From: Chryseobacterium sp. CH25
Lineage (GTDB): Bacteria > Bacteroidota > Bacteroidia > Flavobacteriales > Weeksellaceae
Assembly (NCBI RefSeq): GCF_004119455.1
Contig: NZ_NRQT01000001.1
Location: forward strand, 930,001-994,000
Direction: 5' to 3'
Length of the DNA stretch: 64,000 bases
Shown: one piece after another, positions 16,488-25,143 of the stretch
Layout: the number at the start of each line of letters is the position of its first letter
Numbering within the stretch: the first letter of the stretch is position 1
Notes under the pieces: model-generated
What the model saw: the letters and a program-made list of their open reading frames with translations, nothing else
Told to the model about the DNA's origin: nothing
Databases searched by the model: none
Program-made: the position numbers and the translations under genes

Positions 16488-17145
16488 ACTCTTTTTTCAG
16501 ATCTTTAAATTTTTCTTTGTAAAAGCTCTTATCATTTGCTGAAGGTTGCACTTTTAACTCTTTAAAATGAACCTGTGAGTCTGAGTTTCTCCATCTAGTC
16601 AGATTTAAAAATTCACTATAGAATATTTTATCAGAAAAATAGGATAACTCATTTTTACGTATGGCTATCAAAGCAATACTTTTATTTATTCTTTCATACT
16701 TTAAACCAAGAATCAATTCTTTAGACTCCCATTCATGGGTTACAACATTCGGATCATCATTTTTCAATTCAATCTGATCATAATTCTTATCTGCTGAAAT
16801 ACGTCTTACAAGATCCTGATATGCCTTATCTCTATTATTTTTAGCGTCAGTTTCTGCTACATATCCTTTAAAACCAATAATCCTTTCCTTATTACAATAG
16901 ACATCCATATAATCGAATTTAAAGTCTTTGAAAAGCTGCCATTTTTCCTGAATCTGAGTACCTTGCAACACGATCCTACTATGAACGTCATCTGTATAAT
17001 TATGATATCTGAGTGGATATTCTTTATTGTTAAAAATACTTTTAGGCTCCTGCAAAATACTCAACTCTGTTTGTTCAGATTTTGACTGGCAGGAAGCCAT
17101 CATTAGATTGAGAAAAAGAATGATAAATGTATATTTGATTTTCAT
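16474..17145 (-). CDS. Lipoprotein of unknown function
   Basis: The 223-aa product starts with a lipoprotein signal peptide (MKIKYTFIILFLNLMMASC), with the acylated Cys at about residue 19. The mature part contains LQGTQIQEKWQLFKDFKFDY, a central acidic region and a highly charged Lys/Glu C-terminus. I recognise no family. It overlaps the downstream DUF3592 gene by 14 bases. As one of four lipoprotein-like genes in the island it could be an immunity or accessory factor, but nothing in the sequence proves this. Confidence 0.7.
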   Translation of the reverse strand: MKIKYTFIILFLNLMMASCQSKSEQTELSILQEPKSIFNNKEYPLRYHNYTDDVHSRIVLQGTQIQEKWQLFKDFKFDYMDVYCNKERIIGFKGYVAETDAKNNRDKAYQDLVRRISADKNYDQIELKNDDPNVVTHEWESKELILGLKYERINKSIALIAIRKNELSYFSDKIFYSEFLNLTRWRNSDSQVHFKELKVQPSANDKSFYKEKFKDLKKEYEKK

Positions 17146-17149
17146 TTGA

Positions 17150-17218
17150 TTATATAATTTCAGTTTTTATGTCCTGAGAATTAGACTTGCCTGAACACCC
17201 AACATTTCCAATTATCAT
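17150..17218 (-). CDS. Tiny lipoprotein-like open frame or remnant (22 aa)
   Basis: ATG at 17218 opens MIIGNVGCSGKSNSQDIKTE plus two residues, with a lipobox-like GNVGC. The same frame stays open upstream and encodes a basic then hydrophobic stretch (SKQFCIIVFL) that would complete a signal peptide, but it has no ATG there. It ends 4 bases before the next gene. It may be a degraded lipoprotein gene or a very short lipopeptide. Confidence 0.25.
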   Translation of the reverse strand: MIIGNVGCSGKSNSQDIKTEII

Positions 17219-17303
17219 CAGAAATACTATTATACAGAACTGTTTACTCGTCGCAGGACTGCTTTTACCTGATTTATTTAGGGTTAAAATACAATAAATT
17301 CCA

Positions 17304-17747
17304 CTATTCTCTCATCATCCCATGCTTCCTAAGAATATCAGCTAACAGAATTCTCTCTCTGCTATACATCACTTTCATATTGGAAAAGATATTTTTTCCA
17401 TCATCTGTTCTCCAAAACAGACTATTTTTCAAATTAGGAAGATCTGCTTCCGGCAACCCTTTCTTTATAAGTGCCAGCAAAGGCTCAATCTCATTATCAT
17501 AATACGATCTCTTAATCTGATAAGGATTATTGTTGTTATTAATGATAGCACAGATGATCTTATTCCACCAGCCTTTTTTCTCTTCATATTGTACCGGCTG
17601 TGAAAAGAACATATACAAAGAGTATTTTCTGGATGGAAACTGACTGGAAATGATGATATCATCAATGGAATTAAAGTCTATTTTCTCTTTAAGAAAAGGA
17701 TTTTCCAAAATTAAAAAATGATCTTCTGAATAGAATTTATGAAACAT
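17304..17747 (-). CDS. Small hypothetical protein of the island
   Basis: The 147-aa product starts at ATG 17747 (MFHKFYSEDHFLILENPFLK), 23 bases after the preceding stop. The frame is also open back to a TTG at 17792, which is a less likely start. The N-terminal half resembles a short beta-rich domain with IDFNSIDDIIISS. The centre has a hydrophobic helix (GWWNKIICAIINN) and the end is charged (SRERILLADILRKHG). There is no signal peptide, so it is probably cytoplasmic or peripheral. No family is recognised. It is the third gene of a DUF3592-membrane protein-small protein set. Confidence 0.6.
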   Translation of the reverse strand: MFHKFYSEDHFLILENPFLKEKIDFNSIDDIIISSQFPSRKYSLYMFFSQPVQYEEKKGWWNKIICAIINNNNNPYQIKRSYYDNEIEPLLALIKKGLPEADLPNLKNSLFWRTDDGKNIFSNMKVMYSRERILLADILRKHGMMRE

Positions 17748-17770
17748 AAGTAAAATAGTAGTTATTAGGT

Positions 17771-18349
17771 TTATCCTCTTGATTTTAGCCAAAATCTAAT
17801 TTCAAACAACAACAATACTGAATAATATCCAATCACAGCAGTTCCTAAAATTACAGTATTTTCCCATACATTGAAATGTTTTAAGAGCAATCCGACAGGA
17901 ATTCCGTAAATAACAGCCCAAACAAAGCAAAAAATGGAACCTCTCCCACTTATAAATATATCATTTGCAGAAGATCCATACTCTCCTGACTGGCTTATAA
18001 AACTGAACAGATGAGTCAACATAATAATAAGGACAGAGATTAGTAATTGGATATTATTCCAAGCAGCTATTACAGAACCTATTGTGAATAAGGAAAACAA
18101 TAGGATGTATACTCTATAATTTGCAGGATCTTTTTTCGTTTTGGTATTTTGGCCAAGCCCTATCAGGAAAAAACTTATTGATAAAAGAAATATTTCAAAC
18201 CCAATCTTTTTTTCAAAAACGGTAAGAAAGCTTTGCAGATCTGTATCGTTCATCAAGCTAACCCATGTAAAAATAATTCCGACATATTTAAAAACCGGAA
18301 CAAAAGAACCAACGGTTCTCATGTTTTTATTTTCTGATAATTTCAACAT
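17771..18349 (-). CDS. Hypothetical membrane protein of the island
   Basis: The 192-aa protein has five or six hydrophobic segments, including VFKYVGIIFTWVSLM, FEIFLLSISFFLIGLG, VYILLFSLFTIGSVIAAW and VILGTAVIGYYSVLLLFEI. There is no catalytic motif. It starts 13 bases after the DUF3592 gene and is followed closely by the small protein gene, so the three form one transcript. A possible inner-membrane immunity role is inferred only from context. Confidence 0.65.
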   Translation of the reverse strand: MLKLSENKNMRTVGSFVPVFKYVGIIFTWVSLMNDTDLQSFLTVFEKKIGFEIFLLSISFFLIGLGQNTKTKKDPANYRVYILLFSLFTIGSVIAAWNNIQLLISVLIIMLTHLFSFISQSGEYGSSANDIFISGRGSIFCFVWAVIYGIPVGLLLKHFNVWENTVILGTAVIGYYSVLLLFEIRFWLKSRG

Positions 18350-18362
18350 GCATCAACTTTTC

Positions 18363-18845
18363 TTAACAAGAACCAGACTTATTATTTTGTCCTCCCATCA
18401 TCAGCCTGATATTATATTTTAGCAGATATACTCCCAACCCAAACGGAATCAAAGACAGACATAATACGATAAATGGAGAAAACCATAAATACCAAAACCC
18501 ACCCCGAATAGCTTTTGAAGGAGCGTCTTTATCATAGTAAATTGTTACTTCATTTGACCATTCTTTACTGTTACTACTGTAATCAGCATACAGTGTGTAA
18601 GACCTGTTGACAGTATCATAATAGCTAATGATAGGAGAATAAAATCTTGTATATTTATTCTTCTCTTCCTTTCTGCTTTCTGTATAACTTGTAATATGTC
18701 CTTCTGTTTTTACACCATTCAATACCAAACTGGTATGCTTATAAAATTTCTCTAAGCTGTAATAAAGTCCCTTTCCACCGAAACCAAGAAATAAAAGCAT
18801 GAATACAAGGGAGAAGAAGCTTACCCAGAAACTGTTATTTTTCAT
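18363..18845 (-). CDS. DUF3592 membrane protein, island copy 2
   Basis: The 160-aa protein is a paralogue of the one at 15969-16487. Shared blocks are LNGVKTEGHITSY, FYSPIISYYDTVNRSYTLYA, YADYSSNSKEWSN, and GGFWYLWFSPFI before a C-terminal membrane helix. An N-terminal helix (VSFFSLVFMLLFLGFGGKG) anchors it. The duplication within one operon is clear at protein level. The family's biochemical role is not established. Confidence 0.8.
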   Translation of the reverse strand: MKNNSFWVSFFSLVFMLLFLGFGGKGLYYSLEKFYKHTSLVLNGVKTEGHITSYTESRKEEKNKYTRFYSPIISYYDTVNRSYTLYADYSSNSKEWSNEVTIYYDKDAPSKAIRGGFWYLWFSPFIVLCLSLIPFGLGVYLLKYNIRLMMGGQNNKSGSC

Positions 18846-18867
18846 GGCTTAATACATCTTAATTTCA

Positions 18868-18995
18868 TCAGAAGTCAATGGACTTACTTTTTCTTATTTT
18901 ATCGTTAATCTTTATCATTATATTTAATATAACTGGAAATGTAAATGTAACTATCCAAATAATGGTATTTACAGGTAAAATTTTTATTTTATAAT
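18868..18995 (-). pseudogene. Out-of-frame continuation of the 283-aa membrane protein
   Basis: Past the stop at 18996 a different frame continues as FYLNYKIKILPVNTIIWIVT, then FTFPVILNIMIKINDKIRKS and a stop at 18868. It encodes one more membrane helix and a basic tail, as a normal C-terminus would. One extra T in the T4 run at 19002-19005 (A4 on the plus strand) would join the frames. The stop would then lie 22 bases before the next gene, matching the tight spacing of the operon. Confidence 0.45.
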
Positions 18996-19847
18996 TTAAA
19001 TAAAAGAATACAAAGCAATATATAATGCAAAAATGGAAAAAAGTCTCTTTACCTGACTTTCAGAATAACGTCCGTAATGATCTCTGATGTTTTCGTAAAA
19101 CAAAATATCGTCTTTATCTTCTTTCGATGGCACTAGAAGCAATAATAAAAAAAAGTTTTGAACTAAGTAAATACTACTCATCCCAAAAAGAAAATATTGA
19201 ATAGCCATTTTAAATGTATCAGAAAAACCATGATGATTAAAACTACCATAATTCATCAAATCTATAAAATTATCTACACCTATTACAAATACTATTATTG
19301 TACTCCAAATACTTAGTATTAAACGATTTAATTTAGAAAGTTTCACCAAAAACAATCCATTAATGATGGAAATTAATGAAAATAATAAAGTAACTATTGT
19401 TATTATTGATGAATACCAAGTTTCAAAATTCAGCAATTGCTTACTTAATAACCAATATATAAAAGAAACCGAAAGCAGTAAGGTTACTCCTTCGGTTAGT
19501 CTGGGGATTATTCTTTTTTTATGGGAAGCAATTAAAATTATTAAATAGGAAAAACATAAAACATATGGTAATCGTTTAATTTTTTCTTCAAAATGATAAA
19601 CACCTTTTCCTTCATTAGGAAAGAAAACAATTAAGCTAATAAAATAAGCACATAATAAAACATACAAGATTGATTTGCTTTCTTTCGAAATTCTATAACT
19701 TTCAAATAAAATTCCACAAAAAATAATAGCCAAATAAGTAGGTAAAACTTCTATCTTATAAGTATATGCAATAATAGCAATGATGATTGTAGCAATTAAA
19801 CATATAATTCCTATTATTTTGATTCCGATATTTAAAAGCTGTTTCAA
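18996..19847 (-). CDS. Hypothetical multi-pass membrane protein, possibly frameshifted at the end
   Basis: The 283-aa protein has about eight hydrophobic segments beginning at IIGIICLIATIIIAIIAY and a cytoplasmic loop ENIRDHYGRYSESQVKRLF near the C-terminus. It is the second lipoprotein + membrane-protein partner in the island (lipoprotein at 19859-20833). The frame stops in the middle of a hydrophobic run (FALYIALYSFI). The next frame supplies another helix and a charged tail down to 18868, which suggests a one-base deletion in the T-run at 19002-19005. The function is unknown. Confidence 0.68.
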   Translation of the reverse strand: MKQLLNIGIKIIGIICLIATIIIAIIAYTYKIEVLPTYLAIIFCGILFESYRISKESKSILYVLLCAYFISLIVFFPNEGKGVYHFEEKIKRLPYVLCFSYLIILIASHKKRIIPRLTEGVTLLLSVSFIYWLLSKQLLNFETWYSSIITIVTLLFSLISIINGLFLVKLSKLNRLILSIWSTIIVFVIGVDNFIDLMNYGSFNHHGFSDTFKMAIQYFLFGMSSIYLVQNFFLLLLLVPSKEDKDDILFYENIRDHYGRYSESQVKRLFSIFALYIALYSFI

Positions 19848-19858
19848 AATTATTTTAT

Positions 19859-20833
19859 TTACCTAATAATTTCTAGTTTGTTGCTTCCTTTTGGCTTATG
19901 CAGGTAGAAAGTATAAGCGATAGGAAAATTACTCTTTTCTCCTTTTGCTACTAATGGTGAATATCCAAATGAACGAGGATCTTTACTTACCAAAGTCACC
20001 ACTCTTCCATTTCCATAGAATTTTAGTTCAGCAGTGTTTTCATTGATAGGAAATAAAAACTTTTGTTTAGCAATAGGTTTATTTGCCAATTCTTCCATTG
20101 CATCTTTTATAAATGCCCTACTTTCCCATGAATCAGCTGATGCTTCTTCAAAAATAGAATGAGCAAGTAAATTCATGTAAGCATTTTTATCTTGATTTTC
20201 TATGACTTGTTGAAAGTTCTTATAGAAATCAAACACTTCTTTTTTCAGAGCTTCATTATTGACTAAAGCTTGGCTTTCGCTCCAGCCTTTTATTTCCCAA
20301 GTTAATTCTTGTTTTGATGCCTCAAAAGGAATTTTAAATTCTGCAAAGGGAACATCTTTTTCAAGTTTAGGGGTTTGATAAGCCAATACCTCTTCCCAAT
20401 CTCTTGCTTTTCCTTCCTTCGAAAATTCCCATTCCTGACTTCCCATTTTAATTTTATCCAATTTTAACTTGACAAAAGAAGTAGAATCAAGAGTTTCGTT
20501 AAATTTTGTATCGTCTGTTTTTTTAGGATACATCCGTATAGTAATTTCCTGTTTCCCTGGTTTCAACATATATTGGTTAATATAAGCTGTAGTAGAACGC
20601 TCTCCTAATCCATAAAAAGTAATTAATGGCACATCATTGATTAGAATCTCATACGAACAATTATTATGTTCGTATTTTAAACGATAACTATGTCCAAACT
20701 CTTTTTGTATAATATCTTTTTCTATTTGACTTATATCTGATTTTAGTTTTTTTTTATCTTGCGCGCATGATTGTATAGTGAATCCAACAAGACTTGTTAA
20801 TAGTAAAATTTTATAAATTGCCTTATTTTTCAT
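19859..20833 (-). CDS. Island lipoprotein 2, paralogue of the lipoprotein at 21547
   Basis: The 324-aa product has a lipoprotein signal (MKNKAIYKILLLTSLVGFTI, then QSC) with the lipidated Cys near residue 23. It shares with the 305-aa protein at 21547-22464 a KPGKQEITIRMYPK block (there KSGKQTLKIKIYPK). It also shares a FYGNGRVVTLVSKD block (there FYANNKIVALWQRN) and the ending KGSNKLEI (there EGSNELKAW). The ATG overlaps the preceding stop by 4 bases, so translation is coupled. Lipid anchoring places it in the inner leaflet of the outer membrane or at the surface. An immunity role is inferred from position after the putative effector. Confidence 0.72.
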   Translation of the reverse strand: MKNKAIYKILLLTSLVGFTIQSCAQDKKKLKSDISQIEKDIIQKEFGHSYRLKYEHNNCSYEILINDVPLITFYGLGERSTTAYINQYMLKPGKQEITIRMYPKKTDDTKFNETLDSTSFVKLKLDKIKMGSQEWEFSKEGKARDWEEVLAYQTPKLEKDVPFAEFKIPFEASKQELTWEIKGWSESQALVNNEALKKEVFDFYKNFQQVIENQDKNAYMNLLAHSIFEEASADSWESRAFIKDAMEELANKPIAKQKFLFPINENTAELKFYGNGRVVTLVSKDPRSFGYSPLVAKGEKSNFPIAYTFYLHKPKGSNKLEIIR

Positions 20834-21537
20834 GACTTACTTTTGATTGCATTAAATGATTTTTGCTTAATAATTGTAATCAAAAAAGATAAATTAATCG
20901 CCAGTAATCCTGCTGGCACAAAAGAATCCTCAGTTTTTCCAGAAAAATAAATTCGTATAATGAATAAAGCGATAAACAATGGTATTGAAATTCCAAAGCT
21001 ATACATGATAATACCAAATCGACTATAGGCACTGAAAGAAGTATCTTGCCTCTCGTATCTTAATTGAAAATATAGAAAAACAGCAAATAAGAGACATGGG
21101 ACCAATATTTCAACATTTTTTATCATTATTTCATTAAGTCCTATCACTAATTCAATAAAGCTACCAAATGGGGATTTCAATATCAACAGAGTAAAAATTG
21201 ATGCTAAAATAATAAGCGCAATCAACATCGATATCAAAGCCTTCTTTTTATTAATTCCTTGTTTCTCCATATCATGCAGATAGTTCAAATAAATGGTTTT
21301 CAATTTAGCAGACTTATTATTATTCCTAATCTTCTTATAAAAGAGATATAGGAATAGAATTTCTGCCTGAAAAAAATTGATAACAACAGCTTTTTCAAAT
21401 TCAAAAAAAGATTCTCTATTCAGGGAAAACCATTGATTAATATATGAGTTAATAAAAACATATACGATAGCATATATTTGAAAAAACAGCAAGAAATTTC
21501 TTACTATAAATCCTAAAAGCCCATGTATTCTAACCAT
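20830..21537 (-). CDS. Hypothetical multi-pass membrane protein, module 1
   Basis: The 235-aa protein (start ATG 21537; a TTG at 21540 is in frame just before) has about six hydrophobic segments, for example FLLFFQIYAIVYVFINSYI, ALISMLIALIILASIFTLLI and GISIPLFIALFIIRIYF. A basic cytoplasmic loop, KLKTIYLNYLHDMEKQGINK, lies between. It follows the first lipoprotein gene by 9 bases and overlaps the second lipoprotein gene by 4. No family is recognised. It forms the inner-membrane half of a lipoprotein + membrane-protein pair. Confidence 0.65.
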   Translation of the reverse strand: MVRIHGLLGFIVRNFLLFFQIYAIVYVFINSYINQWFSLNRESFFEFEKAVVINFFQAEILFLYLFYKKIRNNNKSAKLKTIYLNYLHDMEKQGINKKKALISMLIALIILASIFTLLILKSPFGSFIELVIGLNEIMIKNVEILVPCLLFAVFLYFQLRYERQDTSFSAYSRFGIIMYSFGISIPLFIALFIIRIYFSGKTEDSFVPAGLLAINLSFLITIIKQKSFNAIKSKS

Positions 21538-21546
21538 CAAAATCCT

Positions 21547-22464
21547 TTACCAAGCTTTTAATTCATTACTTCCTTCAGGCATATATAAAAATAAAGGATC
21601 ACCGCCTTCAACTACTTTTCCTGTTGAATTCTCACCTTTCAAATACAATAAAGGATTGTGATTTCTTTGCCATAATGCTACAATTTTATTATTTGCATAG
21701 AATTGCATATAATAATTTTCAATAGGAATAAAAGTTCTATTTTTTAGTTTAGAATCTACAATCCCATATTGGTTCTCATTTTTATTTTTCACTTCCTGAA
21801 TATCAGTATATGTTGCATTATATACTAAGGCAGCAGAGTGGGCACTAAGGCTTGTATATGCAGCTACATCTGATTTTTCACAAATGGCTCTTACTTCATT
21901 GTACTTTTTTACAACCAGCTCTTCAATATTAGGAATTTTATTAAGGGCAACTGCCTTATCTAACTCTTTACTATAATCAAAAGGAACTGTAGCATCAAAA
22001 TCAATTGTATGTTCATAAAAAGGAAGTTTTTGACTTTCTAATCCTTCTGGCAAAGTGAATTCAGCTATTTTTTTGTAATCTTTTAAAGAGCTACTTTTAT
22101 CAGGTGCATTAAAAATATTAACTTTAACATGAGCATACTTCGTAATATATTGATCTCCGTCCTTTGGGTAAATTTTAATTTTTAAAGTTTGCTTACCACT
22201 TTTAGTAATCATCACGTTTAAAGGTAACATAATACTTTCTCCTCTATTCTCTGTCAATCGATAATCAACATTATCCTCCATTTCGACAACAAGTTTACAG
22301 CCTTGTTTATTCATTTGTAGCGAATAGACAGGTGTGGTACTATATGAATGGATGGAACTGATGATGTTTTCTTTTACTTTTTCCATTTTTTTTTCTTTTT
22401 CTTGTCCTTGACATGATGATACTAACATCATTACAAATAAGCTTATTAAACTACTTTTTATCAT
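21547..22464 (-). CDS. Island lipoprotein 1, candidate immunity protein
   Basis: The 305-aa product has a classical lipobox (MIKSSLISLFVMMLVSSC, Cys at residue 18). The mature part is beta-rich with conserved blocks shared with the 324-aa lipoprotein at 19859. Its start overlaps the stop of the 894-aa putative effector gene by 14 bases, so it is translated right after it. Tight coupling of an effector gene with an envelope-anchored protein is typical of toxin-immunity pairs. That function is not demonstrated and I know no named family. Confidence 0.72.
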   Translation of the reverse strand: MIKSSLISLFVMMLVSSCQGQEKEKKMEKVKENIISSIHSYSTTPVYSLQMNKQGCKLVVEMEDNVDYRLTENRGESIMLPLNVMITKSGKQTLKIKIYPKDGDQYITKYAHVKVNIFNAPDKSSSLKDYKKIAEFTLPEGLESQKLPFYEHTIDFDATVPFDYSKELDKAVALNKIPNIEELVVKKYNEVRAICEKSDVAAYTSLSAHSAALVYNATYTDIQEVKNKNENQYGIVDSKLKNRTFIPIENYYMQFYANNKIVALWQRNHNPLLYLKGENSTGKVVEGGDPLFLYMPEGSNELKAW

Positions 22465-25135
22465 TATTCGCTTTTATTATATAAAATCTATCTTTTAACA
22501 GATCCGGCTCTGGTTTTATAAGTTCATACGGTTTTTCTTCAAAGCCTACACCCATTTTCCAAACACTGGCTTTAGCAGTAACAAAAACTACCATCCCACC
22601 AAATCCTAAAGACGGTTCAACATAAATTCCTTCTGTTGTAGAACCTTGTTTTCCAGAAATTATTATTGATGTTTCTCCACGAGCAGATGCTTCAAAGCCA
22701 ATATCCATATCATCGGTTGTATCGCCACCAAAACTTAATTTAGGTACTTCCGCAGAAGCTTTTACTCCAAGTTCAGCCCCTACACCTACGGTTGTGGCAA
22801 TATTAAGTGGTTCCGTACCATCTACTGCTCCAAATAAAAAGGTATAACTTATATCTATTTGCCCAAAAGCATACAAATTAAACCAGATATCAACACCTAC
22901 AGCTTTAGTAGCAGTTCGAATTGCTACAATAATTGGTTTAGCTGGGGGAATAAATTCTGCACAAGCTATTAAATCTAATTTACCTGTTCCTTTTATCAAT
23001 GGAGTAAAAGCAACAGCAAGTTTACCTTGTGGCTCGACATTTTTAGTAGTGGCATTATATCCAAATTTCCACCCTCCTTCAATGGTAATAACAGGATAAT
23101 CCAACTGAAATGTAATAGGACTTTTTCCTAAAAATCCAGGCAACCTGTCAGCAATTCCAGCGGCCATTCCACTTCTAGCACTGGTAACACCACAAATACT
23201 ATCTAACGTTTCTTTTACTTTTATTAATGCTTTAAGTAATGTTGTGATTTTTTCTTCATAACTAACCCCAATTGATTTTTCAACTGATCCTGTTGTTGCC
23301 TTAAGTACAAGTTCAAAAGAAACTTCTTTATTTAACCACCTCCTATTATTTCCAGCTTCTAAAGCTCTTTCCTGATGAATTTCATGAGTTACACCAGAAG
23401 GCATATTTGTATGAGAATATACGTTAGGTGTGGTTGAACTAAGCTTTAAACTAAGCAACCATTCAATATCGGGATATACATTTATTTTAGCTAATTGATT
23501 TGGATATCTACACGTTGATATTGGTAAAAAGTAAATTTGAGCCTTATCTTGTGTTAATAAAAAATAATTAAAAAGCCATATATCATTCATTAAATTATTT
23601 ACGACTTTATTATCTGGATTTTGAATCTTCTCGAAAGCTGTTTTATTATACATATATCTCAGCATCAAAATCATCTTATCTTCTCCCTCAAATTTAAAGT
23701 CAATACCTTCTTGCCATTGCTGTACCTCACTTACATCCTTTGATAAGCCCCTCTTTTTATCAGGAACTACGTCTACATCTCCAGCCTGTTCAGGATCCTG
23801 TACTACTACATAAACACCATCTTTATTTCTTAAAGCAGGCATTACTCTATCTATCTGGAAAATGTGTTTAGCATCATTATGCTTTTGCCCAGCTTCTAAA
23901 AGCAGTCCATTACATAAAACATTTTTATTAGTTAATTTACCCAATGTGATTGATACATTCTTTCTTTCCTCACCAGTAATCAATCCAAAAATTTGAGCAG
24001 TTCTATCTATAGGACTCTTAGTTTCATCTTCATCAAAAATGACTAAAGGATCTCTGTTTTTATCACTTTCATCTTTTATGGTAATTGTACTATAACCACA
24101 CGGATCAATTCCCTTTTGAGTATAACGGATATCACCAATATATTGTATCTGGTCATTTTTTGCAACTTCAAACCGGCTTAAAAGCTCACTCATTGTATCA
24201 TAGGGCACTAATAATTCTCTTGAATTATCATACACCCATTTACCATTCTCTAGTCGAGTCCAATCTGTAGTAGCTTTCTCCGAATCATATTCACCAGTAG
24301 CAGCCACGTGATCTGAAGCAATATAAACAGATTCTGAATAACCAATATACCCCTTTAATCTAAGATAAAACTTTTCATCACTTTTTTTATCTACATGATT
24401 TTTCTGCCATTCAGGGTCAATAAAAAACTCTAACTTCTTTCTTGGATTGTAATAAAATAATCCTTTTGTACCATCAAATTTGAGTTCTTGTTTTTCTAAT
24501 TTAGCGACTGCATTCCCTCTATTTATAAGTTCTACATCAAAAACAAATTTTTCAGCATAATTTCTACAATCAGGTAACAAATGAGCATACATTTCAACTT
24601 CTACAGTTTGCCCATAAGCAGCTCTCTTCTCATTATTTTCCAGTGGGATATACCCTCCTTCTTTTGGAAACTTAAAATGACAATATAATATCTGTGGCTT
24701 ATCCAATACTACAACTCTTAGGATTTCTACGCCGTCTGATTCTGGAAAAACACTATATGGAATTAATAAATATACAACTCCAATATTTCCATTCCCATTT
24801 CCTTTAATACTGCTAACATTTACAATCAGATTATTTCCTTCAAAAATTTTAGTTCCATCTTCCTCAGTAGTTAATTTTGTAAAAAAATTACTGGGACTGA
24901 GCTCAGAATATGTCTGTTTATAATTAAACCAGACATGTTCTCTTACCAAAAACCACTTTACATCTTTAATTGTAGTCTCCGGGTTTTCAGTTCCCGGTCC
25001 CAAACAAGATTTATCAACATAAGCGGTAAAAGAACTATGCCCATGCCCCAATTCTACAAGAAAACTATTATTATATGGTTTTACATTCTGCTTGGCATCT
25101 TTAATTAATGCTTTTTTAATCCCTGCTGTTCCCAT
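22451..25135 (-). CDS. Large putative type VI effector (894 aa), unknown toxin activity
   Basis: There is no signal peptide. The N-terminus (MGTAGIKKALIKDAKQNVKP) and a module around SSFTAYVDKSCLGPG (residues about 35-50) look like the beta-sandwich starts often fused downstream of PAAR-like spikes, although this is from memory. The middle (about 100-560) is made of beta-rich segments, and 460-600 is mixed helical. The C-terminal 250 residues alternate small and hydrophobic residues with Gly (GWKFGYNATTKNV, IATTVGVGAELGVKASAEVP, PSLGFGGMVVFVTAKASVW). That pattern fits a membrane-inserting or beta-structured toxin domain. It starts 8 bases after the DUF4280 gene, so the two are co-translated. 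No catalytic motif is visible. Confidence 0.65.
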   Translation of the reverse strand: MGTAGIKKALIKDAKQNVKPYNNSFLVELGHGHSSFTAYVDKSCLGPGTENPETTIKDVKWFLVREHVWFNYKQTYSELSPSNFFTKLTTEEDGTKIFEGNNLIVNVSSIKGNGNGNIGVVYLLIPYSVFPESDGVEILRVVVLDKPQILYCHFKFPKEGGYIPLENNEKRAAYGQTVEVEMYAHLLPDCRNYAEKFVFDVELINRGNAVAKLEKQELKFDGTKGLFYYNPRKKLEFFIDPEWQKNHVDKKSDEKFYLRLKGYIGYSESVYIASDHVAATGEYDSEKATTDWTRLENGKWVYDNSRELLVPYDTMSELLSRFEVAKNDQIQYIGDIRYTQKGIDPCGYSTITIKDESDKNRDPLVIFDEDETKSPIDRTAQIFGLITGEERKNVSITLGKLTNKNVLCNGLLLEAGQKHNDAKHIFQIDRVMPALRNKDGVYVVVQDPEQAGDVDVVPDKKRGLSKDVSEVQQWQEGIDFKFEGEDKMILMLRYMYNKTAFEKIQNPDNKVVNNLMNDIWLFNYFLLTQDKAQIYFLPISTCRYPNQLAKINVYPDIEWLLSLKLSSTTPNVYSHTNMPSGVTHEIHQERALEAGNNRRWLNKEVSFELVLKATTGSVEKSIGVSYEEKITTLLKALIKVKETLDSICGVTSARSGMAAGIADRLPGFLGKSPITFQLDYPVITIEGGWKFGYNATTKNVEPQGKLAVAFTPLIKGTGKLDLIACAEFIPPAKPIIVAIRTATKAVGVDIWFNLYAFGQIDISYTFLFGAVDGTEPLNIATTVGVGAELGVKASAEVPKLSFGGDTTDDMDIGFEASARGETSIIISGKQGSTTEGIYVEPSLGFGGMVVFVTAKASVWKMGVGFEEKPYELIKPEPDLLKDRFYIIKANNDKK

Positions 25136-25143
25136 GGTTTTCT

